Below are positions 42,731 through 50,164 of a DNA stretch of 64,000 bases, piece by piece. Numbering within the stretch: position 1 is the stretch's first letter; each line of letters opens with the position of its first letter. The DNA lies in the NCBI GenBank assembly GCA_038231295.1, contig JBBRLP010000003.1:1-64000 (forward strand), in the 5' to 3' direction. The position numbers and the translations under genes are program-made. Under the pieces are notes generated by a model. The model did no database searches, was not told where the DNA came from, and saw nothing but the letters and a program-made list of their open reading frames with translations. The DNA is from JANXLO01 sp038231295 (lineage in GTDB: Bacteria > Armatimonadota > Chthonomonadetes > Chthonomonadales > Chthonomonadaceae).

Positions 42731-44707
42731 ATGTACGAGCTTTTGTCGCGTATTCACAGCCCCGCCGATCTAAAGAGTCTTAACCGAGACCAACTGAAGC
42801 AGGTTGCCAGAGAACTACGCCAGGCTATCATTGACAACCTCTCCAAGACCGGCGGGCATTTCGCGTCCGACCTGGGCGCTGCCGACCTCATCCTCGCGCT
42901 CCACACCGTCTACGACGTTCCGCAAGACAAGATTATCTGGGATACCGGACATCAGTGCTACGCGCACAAGATGCTGACGGGCCGTCTCGACCGCTTCAAT
43001 ACTCTGCGGCAGTACGGCGGTCTCTCTGGCTTCCTGCGCCGTGAGGAGAGCGAGTTCGACCTGTTCGGTGCGGGACACGCCGGAACCAGTATCTCCGCTG
43101 CCTACGGCTTCGCGGTCGCCCGCGACATGGCCGGACGCAAGGACGAAAGCGTTCTGGCCGTGATCGGAGATGCCTCCATGACGGCGGGTCTCGCCCTCGA
43201 AGGATTGCACAACGCGGGCCACAGCGGACGCAACTTCACCGTCATTCTCAACGACAACGAGATGAGCATCGCGGAGAGCGTTGGCGGTCTCGCCACCTAT
43301 CTTGCCAAACTCCGCGTCTCGCCCTTCTATCAGAATGCTGAAGCGCAGGCGAAGTCCCTGCTCAAGCGCGTACCAGGTACGCCGGGCCGCATGGTCAACA
43401 AGGCGGCTGGCTCCCTGCTGCGGCACAATCTGACCCATCTTGTCTCCTCCGATCAGTCCGGCATTCTGTTCGAGGAACTCGGGTTCCAGTATTTCGGCCC
43501 AGTAGATGGACATGATCTCGACCTGCTCCTTGACCTGTTCACGCAGATCAAGCAGATCAACGGCCCGGTTTTCGTGCATCTTCGCACCGTCAAGGGCAAA
43601 GGCTACGAGCAGGCGGAAGGGGATGCCCGCAAGTGGCACGCCGTCACCCCACCGATGTTCGCCGATACCGCCGCCGGAACCGCCAGTGGCAGTAAATCCA
43701 GCGGACAGACCTGGACGAACTACTTCAGCAAGACGATCATCGAACTGGCCGAAAAAGACTCCAGGATCGCCGCCATCACGGCTGCCATGCCGGACGGCAC
43801 CGGCCTGACCAAGTTCAAAGAGGTCTACCCTGACCGCTACTTCGACACCGCCATCGCCGAACAGCACGCGGTCTGCTTCGCGGCGGGTATGGCTGCCGAG
43901 GGCATGAAGCCCATCACCGCCATCTACAGCACCTTCCTGCAGCGGGCCTACGACATGATTCTGCACGATGTCGCGCTCCAGAATTTGCCGGTCATCTTCT
44001 GCCTCGACCGAGCCGGGCTTGTCGGAGACGACGGCCCAACGCATCATGGCGTCTTCGACATCGCCTATATGCGGCATATCCCCAACATGGCCCTGCTCGC
44101 CCCGAAAGACGGCGAGGAGCTGGTAGCGATGATGCGCTACACCGTCAATGAACACGTCGTCGGCGAGCATTCCGGGCCAATCGCCATGCGCTACCCACGT
44201 GGCAACGCGCCGAGCGTACCGTGGGGCAGCGAGTCAACTCCCATCGTCTTCGGTAAAGCGGAAACGATCCTGCACGGCAACGACATCGGTCTTCTGGCCT
44301 ATGGCAACATGGTCGCGCCCGCCTTCGAGGCGGCGCGGATGCTGGAGGCGGAGGGCGTCAGCGTGGAGTTCGTCAACCTGCGCTGGGCCAAGCCGCTGGA
44401 CGAGGCCACTATTCTCGAAGTCGCCCGGCGCACCCGTACACTCATCGTCATGGAGGAGGGCTGCATCACCGGTGGCGTAGGCTCGGCGGTACTGGAGCTG
44501 CTCGCAGCGAACGGTCTCTCGAACGTGAAGGTCAAACTGTTCGGCATTCCGGACCGTTTCATCGAACACGGCGCGATCCCCATCCTGCACCGTCTCTGTA
44601 TGCTCACGGCCCCCGATTTCGCCGCTGCCGCTCGCGATCTGCTGGGCCGTCCGCAGCCGGAGCCGGAACCCCTCACTGAGGTCGTGCGCGAATCCCTCAC
44701 CGCCTGA
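42731..44707 (+). CDS. dxs: 1-deoxy-D-xylulose-5-phosphate synthase
   Basis: Thiamine-diphosphate enzyme that condenses pyruvate and glyceraldehyde 3-phosphate, the first step of the MEP isoprenoid pathway. 658 residues. N-terminal transketolase-like half: GGHFASDLGAADLILALHTV, WDTGHQCYAHKMLTGR, GAGHAGTSISAAYG and the ThDP motif VIGDASMTAGLALEGLH...NDNEMSIAESVGG. The pyrimidine-domain half has AEQHAVCFAAGMAAEGMKPI (catalytic Glu) and AGLVGDDGPTHHGVFDIAY. A C-terminal transketolase domain completes the enzyme. It is slightly longer than most (620-640). It is transcribed alone from its own promoter and ends at a terminator. Confidence 0.97.
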   Translation: MYELLSRIHSPADLKSLNRDQLKQVARELRQAIIDNLSKTGGHFASDLGAADLILALHTVYDVPQDKIIWDTGHQCYAHKMLTGRLDRFNTLRQYGGLSGFLRREESEFDLFGAGHAGTSISAAYGFAVARDMAGRKDESVLAVIGDASMTAGLALEGLHNAGHSGRNFTVILNDNEMSIAESVGGLATYLAKLRVSPFYQNAEAQAKSLLKRVPGTPGRMVNKAAGSLLRHNLTHLVSSDQSGILFEELGFQYFGPVDGHDLDLLLDLFTQIKQINGPVFVHLRTVKGKGYEQAEGDARKWHAVTPPMFADTAAGTASGSKSSGQTWTNYFSKTIIELAEKDSRIAAITAAMPDGTGLTKFKEVYPDRYFDTAIAEQHAVCFAAGMAAEGMKPITAIYSTFLQRAYDMILHDVALQNLPVIFCLDRAGLVGDDGPTHHGVFDIAYMRHIPNMALLAPKDGEELVAMMRYTVNEHVVGEHSGPIAMRYPRGNAPSVPWGSESTPIVFGKAETILHGNDIGLLAYGNMVAPAFEAARMLEAEGVSVEFVNLRWAKPLDEATILEVARRTRTLIVMEEGCITGGVGSAVLELLAANGLSNVKVKLFGIPDRFIEHGAIPILHRLCMLTAPDFAAAARDLLGRPQPEPEPLTEVVRESLTA

Positions 44708-44734
44708 CATATCGCACATTCATGCCAGTAACGG

Positions 44735-44770
44735 GAGGGCAGGCTGCACCTACGCGGCCTGCCCTCTTCT
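44735..44770 (+). terminator. Intrinsic terminator after dxs
   Basis: GAGGGCAGGC / GCCTGCCCTC, 10-bp stem with a 12-base loop, followed by TTCT. Confidence 0.75.
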
Positions 44771-44881
44771 ACTTCTGCTTCCGAAAAAATGCTTTAACAG
44801 GATTTCTCTTGTCCGCAGTCGAACTGAAGACGGTATCCCGGCGTTACCTGCACTCTATGCCTTTGAGGAAGAAAGTCTATT

Positions 44882-45343
44882 ATGCGTACCCTGCTCTGTT
44901 TGCTTTTTATAGCGGCGGCATCTACTCTCGCCCTTGCCGCCCAAGCCCCGACGTTGAAAGCCGATCATCTGCCGGAAATGGAGAAGCAGGCGCTTCAGGT
45001 GGAGAAGGACTGGAACGAAGCGGTGAAGAGCCAGAACAGGGCGAAAATCGAACGCTTTTGCGCGGCGGATTTTGTCCTGACCGATGACGAGGGCAAGCTG
45101 AGCGATCTGCCGAAATACCTCGACGCGACGGTTCATCATCTCAAAATAAACTCCTATACGCTGAGTGAGTTGGCGGCGAAGCTCTACGGGGATACCGCTG
45201 TCGTAACCGGGCATTGGAAAGGCACGGTCACAGTGGATGGCGAGGATTCGGAAGGGCTATATGGCTTTACAGACACCTTCGTGCGCCGTGATGGGCGCTG
45301 GTGGGCTATTGCCTCACAGATGTCCGCCATACCTGCGAAATAA
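44882..45343 (+). CDS. Secreted NTF2-like (DUF4440/SnoaL-type) protein
   Basis: 153 residues. The signal peptide (MRTLLCLLFIAAASTLALAA) is followed by the NTF2-like cone-fold pattern VEKDWNEAVKSQNRAKIERF, LTDDEGKLSDLPKYLDAT and VRRDGRWWAIASQMSAI. Members are small exported proteins of mostly unknown role, some binding small hydrophobic molecules. It is nine bases before the TPR gene and likely co-transcribed with it. Confidence 0.85.
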   Translation: MRTLLCLLFIAAASTLALAAQAPTLKADHLPEMEKQALQVEKDWNEAVKSQNRAKIERFCAADFVLTDDEGKLSDLPKYLDATVHHLKINSYTLSELAAKLYGDTAVVTGHWKGTVTVDGEDSEGLYGFTDTFVRRDGRWWAIASQMSAIPAK

Positions 45344-45352
45344 GGACGGCTG

Positions 45353-45883
45353 ATGAAGAAGAGCCTTTACGCGGTTACGATTGTGATTCTGCTGCTCGGC
45401 GCAGGTGCGGCGGTCTATTTTCACCCCTGGAGCGCCGCCAGTCCCCTTGCTGAAGGCGACGAACTCTTCCGCACGGGCAAATTCGCGGAAGCAGCAGCGC
45501 TCTATCGGCGGGCCGCTTCGGCGCATCCTGCCAATGTGCAGGCACGCGTGAAACTCGGCAAATGCCTGATTGCGATGCACCAAAGCGCCGAAGCCGCAGC
45601 GGAGTTGAAAGAGGCGGTCCAGCAGCCTACTGCGAATGCGGAGGTGTGGCATACGCTGGGAGAAGCCTATGCGGGCGATAAGCATTTTGGGGAAGCCATA
45701 GATGCCTACCTGCACGCGCTTCAACAGGAACCGAACCGCGTCCATACCCATCTCATGCTGGGGCAGGCGTACAGCGATAGTGGCAAGAACAAGCAGGCGC
45801 GTGCCGAGTGGGAGAAGGTGATTGCGCTTGATCCCCTGAATGAGGGCCAACTTGCCCGCAAACTGCTAAAATTTCACCACTGA
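45353..45883 (+). CDS. Small TPR protein with N-terminal membrane anchor
   Basis: 176 residues. An N-terminal hydrophobic anchor, YAVTIVILLLGAGAAVYF, is followed by about four TPR units: EGDELFRTGKFAEAAALYRR, ARVKLGKCLIAMHQSAEAAA, VWHTLGEAYAGDKHFGEAID and HLMLGQAYSDSGKNKQARAE. Probably a periplasmic scaffold. It follows the NTF2-like gene immediately (9-base gap); the next oxidoreductase starts 55 bases later. Confidence 0.85.
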   Translation: MKKSLYAVTIVILLLGAGAAVYFHPWSAASPLAEGDELFRTGKFAEAAALYRRAASAHPANVQARVKLGKCLIAMHQSAEAAAELKEAVQQPTANAEVWHTLGEAYAGDKHFGEAIDAYLHALQQEPNRVHTHLMLGQAYSDSGKNKQARAEWEKVIALDPLNEGQLARKLLKFHH

Positions 45884-45938
45884 TCCGGCTGTCGGGTAAT
45901 CGCCGGGGCGTGGTCAACACAAGAAGATTGGAAAGTCT

Positions 45939-47117
45939 ATGCAGACGTTCGGTGTGGGAATGATCGGGTATGGATTTATCGGCAAAGTACATAGTCACGC
46001 GCATCTGGCCCTGCCTCTGCTCTACGATCCCTTGCCCGCCCGCACCCGCCTCGTCGGGGTCTGCACGGCGACGGAAGCGAGCGGGAGGAAGGCGCAGGAG
46101 CAGGCAGGATTTGCGTTCGTGACGCAGGACTATCGGGCCTTGCTGGAGCGCGACGACATTCATCTCATCCATATCTGCACTCCCAACGACGCTCATTTCG
46201 CAGCGGTTCGCGATGCGCTGACGGCGGGCAAGCATATCTACTGTGATAAGCCTCTGGCCCTGAACGTGGCGGAGGCGGAAGAACTCCATGCGCTGGCGCA
46301 GTCGGTTCCGACGGTTCAGCAGATGACCTTCAACTATCGCTTCGTTCCTGCTCTGATGCGGGCGAGGCAGCTTGTCGAGGCAGGGTTTCTTGGCGAACTG
46401 TTTTCGTTCCGCGCCGCCTATCTCCACGCCGGATATATTGACCCGAAACGGCCCTACTCCTGGCGGCTGAATATGGCCCGGAGCGGTGGCGGGGCGATTG
46501 CAGACCTGGGAGCGCACGTCATTGACCTGACGCGCTATCTGGTGGGGCCGGGCACGGGTGTCGAGCGGGGCGGCGAGTTCGCGGCGGTCAGCGCGAGCCT
46601 TCAAACCGTCATCAAAGAGCGCACGGAGGCGAAGACCGGGCATATTCATCCGGTGGATGTGGACGATATCGCGCTGGCGCAGTGCCGTCTGACGGGCGGA
46701 GCGATGGGAACACTCGAAGCCTCGCGGCTTGCGACCGGTGTGCAGGACGAACTCCGCATCGAACTGCACGGCAGCCGGGGCGGACTGCGCTTCAATCTCA
46801 TGGATCCAAACTGGCTCGACGCCTACGACGCCACGCAGACGGAAGCCCCCCTCGGCGGAGACAGAGGCACAACGCGCATCGAATCCGTCACGCGCTACCC
46901 GAAGCCCTACAGCCTCGGCGCGACCAAAAATACTGTCGGCTGGCTCAACTTCCATATCCACAGCGTCCACGATTTCGTCACCAATGTCGCCCGCCATACC
47001 GAGGGTCTGCCAAGGGACGTTCGTTCTCCCAACTTCGCCGACGGGCTTGCCACGCAGCGCGTGATCGCTGCCTGCCAGAGATCGGATATGGACGGCGGGG
47101 GCTGGACACCCGTCTGA
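45939..47117 (+). CDS. Gfo/Idh/MocA-family oxidoreductase
   Basis: 392 residues. Rossmann nucleotide-binding motif FGVGMIGYGFIGKVHSHAHL at the N-terminus, THICTPND-like HLIHICTPNDAHF, and catalytic lysine in YCDKPLALNVAEAEEL. The C-terminal half has SGGGAIADLGAHVIDLTRYL. Probably acts on a sugar or inositol with NAD(P). It differs from the paralog at 36609-37721 in sequence and strand. An ideal ribosome binding site is not seen, but AAGATTGGAAAG lies just upstream. Confidence 0.92.
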   Translation: MQTFGVGMIGYGFIGKVHSHAHLALPLLYDPLPARTRLVGVCTATEASGRKAQEQAGFAFVTQDYRALLERDDIHLIHICTPNDAHFAAVRDALTAGKHIYCDKPLALNVAEAEELHALAQSVPTVQQMTFNYRFVPALMRARQLVEAGFLGELFSFRAAYLHAGYIDPKRPYSWRLNMARSGGGAIADLGAHVIDLTRYLVGPGTGVERGGEFAAVSASLQTVIKERTEAKTGHIHPVDVDDIALAQCRLTGGAMGTLEASRLATGVQDELRIELHGSRGGLRFNLMDPNWLDAYDATQTEAPLGGDRGTTRIESVTRYPKPYSLGATKNTVGWLNFHIHSVHDFVTNVARHTEGLPRDVRSPNFADGLATQRVIAACQRSDMDGGGWTPV

Positions 47118-47277
47118 CCTCTCAGCAAAACGGAAGGTAGTACCTCCCATCCGTATCTCCGTTTAACGAAAGTGCGAAGTTGGCGTTTTGCTTGTAAACG
47201 CCTCGCATTAGACTTCGACACAGAGGCAGGCAAGAAGGCGGTCGGCTTTTAGAAACGCGAGCGATAGGAGCAGAACG

Positions 47278-48909
47278 ATGCCACAGGGAAGATGCAGCAA
47301 CTTCGGCAACGGTGCTAAAGCGGACAGCAGTGAGGTTCTTACGATTCCAGACGGACAGGATATGATCTGTCCGCTCTGTAAACATCAGTTGAGTCCCATT
47401 GTCGGGCGCGGAACTTCGCGTGCCCCTGTGGTTCCGCTTATGTTGGGCGCGTTACTGTTGCTTGTCGTGGGCATTCTTGGCTTTGCAGTCAAAGCGATAA
47501 TGTCACATCGGGCAGAGAGCGGTGGGAATGTCGTCAACAGCAGTAATGGCGGTGACAGCAACACCGGGAACAAGAGCGGCGGAAATAATGGAAGTGCTAC
47601 TCCCGTCCCCTTCAAGGGCAATATCGTGATGCGCCTGCAAGGCTCGACGACGATTGGCACCGATCTGGCGCCTGCACTTGTGGAGGCGTTCCTGAAGAAA
47701 AAGGGCGCGACCTCTGTCTCGACTGTAGCCCAGGCGCCGGGCGCAGACGGAAAGACGGACACGAAAATTGTGGAGGCGACTTTCCCTGCCGGAACGATGC
47801 CGGATGGGCCTGATGTCGGCGTAGAAATCCAGTATAGAGGTTCGGATACGGCCTTTACGGATATGAAAACCAATAAGTGCGATATTGGAATGGCCTCCCG
47901 TCCGGTCAAACCAGACGAGCAGGTCGGTCTTGGCGACCTGACCAGCCCGGCAAATGAGCACGTGCTTGCGCTTGACGGAATCGCCATCATCGTCGGAAGC
48001 AACAATCCGTTCGGGACACTATCCAAAGGGGATTTGGCGAGCATCTTCTCAGGCAAGACCACAAACTGGTCGAAGGTCAACAACGGCCACAGACCCATCA
48101 AACTCTACGCTCGTGATGAGAACTCCGGCACACACGACACGTTTCAGAATCTTGTTCTCGGCAAAACGAAGATGGCAACCGCCCAGAGGTTCGATTCCAG
48201 TGAGGCGCTGGTAGATGCGGTCGCGAAAGACCCGGACGGCATCGGCTATGTCAGCCTATCGTTCGTGAAGGACAACATGCCAATCAAGGCTGTGGCAATT
48301 GGCAATGGCGCGGCGGCGCGCCAGCCAACGGTCTTTACCGTCCAGACGGAGGACTATCTGCTCTCCCGGCGTCTCTACCTCTACACCCCCACTCCTGCGC
48401 GAAGTGCCCTGGCCTCGGAGTTTGTGCAGTACACTATCTCGGACGCGGGCCAGGATGTGGTGAAAAGTGTGGGCTTCGTCGGGCAGAGCATTCCGAAGAA
48501 AGCCGACATCCCCCTCGCTCCCGCGCTTCCACCGGATGCTCCGGGCGAATATGCCGCATTGGTGAAGGGCGCGACTCGCCTGCCCTTCAATTTCCGGTTC
48601 CGAACGGGCAGCGATCAGCTCGACAACAAAGCGCTCGCCGACCTTGGCCGTTTCCAGCGGTGGATTGTTGCCAATCGAGATCAGGTTGTCGCACCGCTGC
48701 TTATTGGTTTCGCGGACAGCACGGGGGCAGCGGACGCCAATATGCGACTGTCGAAATCCCGTGCCGCCACTGTTGCTGCCAAACTCAATCAGGCGGGCCT
48801 CTATCCCGCCGTCAATGGCTTTGGCAGCGCCTGTCCCGTCGCGGACAACAGTTCCGACGGCGGAAGGGAACAGAATCGCCGCGTGGAGGTCTGGGTAAAG
48901 ACCCGTTGA
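47278..48909 (+). CDS. Zinc-ribbon/PstS-like substrate-binding/OmpA-like fusion protein
   Basis: 543 residues in four parts: a short cytoplasmic zinc-ribbon-like segment with C6, C31, C34 (CPLC) and possibly H36; a membrane helix (about 50-72); a Gly/Asn/Ser-rich linker; a PstS-type phosphate-binding domain (MRLQGSTTIGTDLAPALVEA, KCDIGMASRPVKPDEQ, DGIAIIVGSNNPFG, RDENSGTHDTFQNLVL); and a C-terminal OmpA-like peptidoglycan-binding domain (FNFRFRTGSDQLDNKALADL, GFADSTGAADANMRLSKSRA, REQNRRVEVWV). The architecture suggests an envelope protein tied to peptidoglycan that senses an anion or ligand. No pst transport genes are adjacent. AGGAG precedes the ATG. Confidence 0.85.
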   Translation: MPQGRCSNFGNGAKADSSEVLTIPDGQDMICPLCKHQLSPIVGRGTSRAPVVPLMLGALLLLVVGILGFAVKAIMSHRAESGGNVVNSSNGGDSNTGNKSGGNNGSATPVPFKGNIVMRLQGSTTIGTDLAPALVEAFLKKKGATSVSTVAQAPGADGKTDTKIVEATFPAGTMPDGPDVGVEIQYRGSDTAFTDMKTNKCDIGMASRPVKPDEQVGLGDLTSPANEHVLALDGIAIIVGSNNPFGTLSKGDLASIFSGKTTNWSKVNNGHRPIKLYARDENSGTHDTFQNLVLGKTKMATAQRFDSSEALVDAVAKDPDGIGYVSLSFVKDNMPIKAVAIGNGAAARQPTVFTVQTEDYLLSRRLYLYTPTPARSALASEFVQYTISDAGQDVVKSVGFVGQSIPKKADIPLAPALPPDAPGEYAALVKGATRLPFNFRFRTGSDQLDNKALADLGRFQRWIVANRDQVVAPLLIGFADSTGAADANMRLSKSRAATVAAKLNQAGLYPAVNGFGSACPVADNSSDGGREQNRRVEVWVKTR

Positions 48910-48937
48910 TTTCGCCTTGTGCAGCCTCCAACGAGGG

Positions 48938-49134
48938 AGCAAAGGATTTCACCCTTCACTACGCGGCTTCGCCGGATGGACATTCGGACAAAATACGTTG
49001 AATGCGAAGAGCGGCCCCGTCAGCCCGAACGTTTCCGAAGGAAACTGGGCCGAAGGTCATATAGCGGAAACTTCAAGCCGTCGCGCTCCTCTACAATCGT
49101 ACTTCCTTGCCTGCATAACTCACCTTATGCAGGC
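48938..49134 (+). repeat. Dispersed repeat R2, copy a
   Basis: It shares long blocks with 58336-58540: ACGCGGCTTCGCCGG, CGTTTCCGAAGGAAACTGGG followed by CCGAAGGTCA, and CCGTCGCGCTCCT. Each block forms a small hairpin (CGGC-TTC-GCCG, GTTTCC-GAA-GGAAAC). It ends in GCCTGCATAA-CTCACC-TTATGCAGGC (49109-49134). The block sits in the 352-base gene-free stretch between the PstS-OmpA fusion and tRNA-Thr. Confidence 0.8.
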
Positions 49135-49173
49135 TGCGAAGGAGCCTCGCAGTTGCGGTCTTAACAGCGTATC

Positions 49174-49203
49174 TTGACAGGCGCGGCAGACGGGTGATAC
49201 AAT
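49174..49203 (+). promoter_or_regulatory. Putative tRNA-Thr promoter
   Basis: TTGACA at 49174-49179, 18-base spacer, TACAAT at 49198-49203, about 58 bases before the tRNA. Confidence 0.7.
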
Positions 49204-49261
49204 AAGAAGGATAGTGATGTTAGTAGCCATGTTAATCCTATTAGCATCTGCTCGATGATTT

Positions 49262-49332
49262 GCCTCTGTGGCGCAGTGGTAGCGCAACTGTCTTGTAAAC
49301 AGTAGGTCCTCGGTTCGAATCCGAGCGGAGGC
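49262..49332 (+). tRNA. tRNA-Thr (anticodon TGT)
   Basis: 71 bases. Acceptor GCCTCTG/CGGAGGC (one G-U), D-stem GCGC/GCGC, anticodon stem ACTGT/ACAGT with loop CTTGTAA (anticodon TGT at 49294-49296, reading ACA), T-arm CTCGG-TTCGAAT-CCGAG. CCA is not encoded. Confidence 0.96.
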
Positions 49333-49445
49333 CTTCCCCGGCCGCCCCTCTTTCTTCGTGTGCCTGTTGCCGAGGCCACGAAGGCGATACTATTCCCATC
49401 AACCCGATGTCCTTCTAAGGACGCATCTCAGGAGAAATCAAGACA

Positions 49446-49895
49446 ATGCGTAAAATTTCGCTCGCGTTTGCCTGCACCGCTCTGCTGGTCAGTCAGGCCA
49501 CCGGCGTTCTCGCTGGCCCGCCCAAAAAGCCCACGAAGCCTGCCGCCAAGCCCGGTAAAGAGAAAGTCGTGACGACCAAATCCGGCCTCAAGTATATTGA
49601 CCTGGTTGTTGGCAAAGGCGCTTCGCCCAAGAGCGGTCATGAGGTGACAGTTCACTACGTGGGAACCTTCATGGACGGCAAAGAGTTCGACAGCGACAAA
49701 GGCAAAGGTTTCCCCTTCGCCATCGGCACCGGCGGGGTCATTCCCGGCTGGGACGAAGGCGTCATGACGATGAAGGTCGGCGGCAAGCGCAAACTCATCG
49801 TCCCGCCGAGCCTCGCCTACGGCCCAGGTGGCTACGGACCCATCCCCCCGAACGCCACCCTCCAGTTCGTCGTGGAGCTTGTCAGCGTCAAGTAA
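49446..49895 (+). CDS. Secreted FKBP-type peptidyl-prolyl isomerase
   Basis: 149 residues. Signal peptide MRKISLAFACTALLVSQATG (about 1-23), a Lys/Pro-rich linker, and one FKBP domain: TTKSGLKYIDLVVGKGASPK, HYVGTFMDGKEFDS, GVIPGWDEGVMTMKVGGKRK and IPPNATLQFVVELVSVK. The active-site aromatic and hydrophobic residues (YVGTF, FDS, GGVIPGW, AYG) are kept, so catalysis of prolyl isomerisation in the periplasm is likely. AGGAG precedes the ATG. It is a single gene followed by a strong terminator. Confidence 0.93.
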   Translation: MRKISLAFACTALLVSQATGVLAGPPKKPTKPAAKPGKEKVVTTKSGLKYIDLVVGKGASPKSGHEVTVHYVGTFMDGKEFDSDKGKGFPFAIGTGGVIPGWDEGVMTMKVGGKRKLIVPPSLAYGPGGYGPIPPNATLQFVVELVSVK

Positions 49896-49917
49896 CATAC
49901 TGTTTCCACTTTGATTT

Positions 49918-49950
49918 CGGCCCTGCACAGTCTCTGTGCAGGGCCGTTTT
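49918..49950 (+). terminator. Intrinsic terminator after the FKBP gene
   Basis: CGGCCCTGCACAG-TCT-CTGTGCAGGGCCG, a perfect 13-bp stem with a 3-base loop, followed by TTTT. Confidence 0.92.
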
Positions 49951-50021
49951 CGTGTTTTGCTCATGCAGCGGCCTCAGAAACAATTTTTTCGATTTCGGGA
50001 TTTTCAGAAACACGCGCCATT

Positions 50022-50122
50022 ACTCTCTCCGTATATTAATGTAGGAGAGAGTTCGCTGAACTTCGCTTTCGTTTGTTCGTCACTCTGAAAGAGAGACGTG
50101 ACAGACCATCTCTCTCTTTCAG
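50022..50122 (+). other. Structured leader with alternative GA/CT stems upstream of the HtrA-type protease
   Basis: Stem 1 is ACTCTCTCC (50022-50030) with GGAGAGAGT (50044-50052). Stem 2 is CTGAAAGAGAGA (50085-50096) with TCTCTCTTTCAG (50111-50122). The purine arms can also pair with the other pyrimidine arms, so the stems are partly interchangeable. Between them GTTC-GCT-GAAC forms another small hairpin. TATATT at 50032-50037 could be a -10 element but lacks a clear -35. Confidence 0.5.
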
Positions 50123-50164
50123 CAGGTCACTTTCCTAAACTTCCATTTAAGGGTAAAAACGAAA

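Noticed and set aside
45753..47150. 465-codon open frame antisense to the Gfo/Idh gene
   Set aside because: Antisense shadow; the plus strand carries complete family motifs.
48917..49177. Short ORFs over repeat R2 copy a
   Set aside because: The frames are not conserved in R2 copy b; the similarity lies in hairpins, not in codons.
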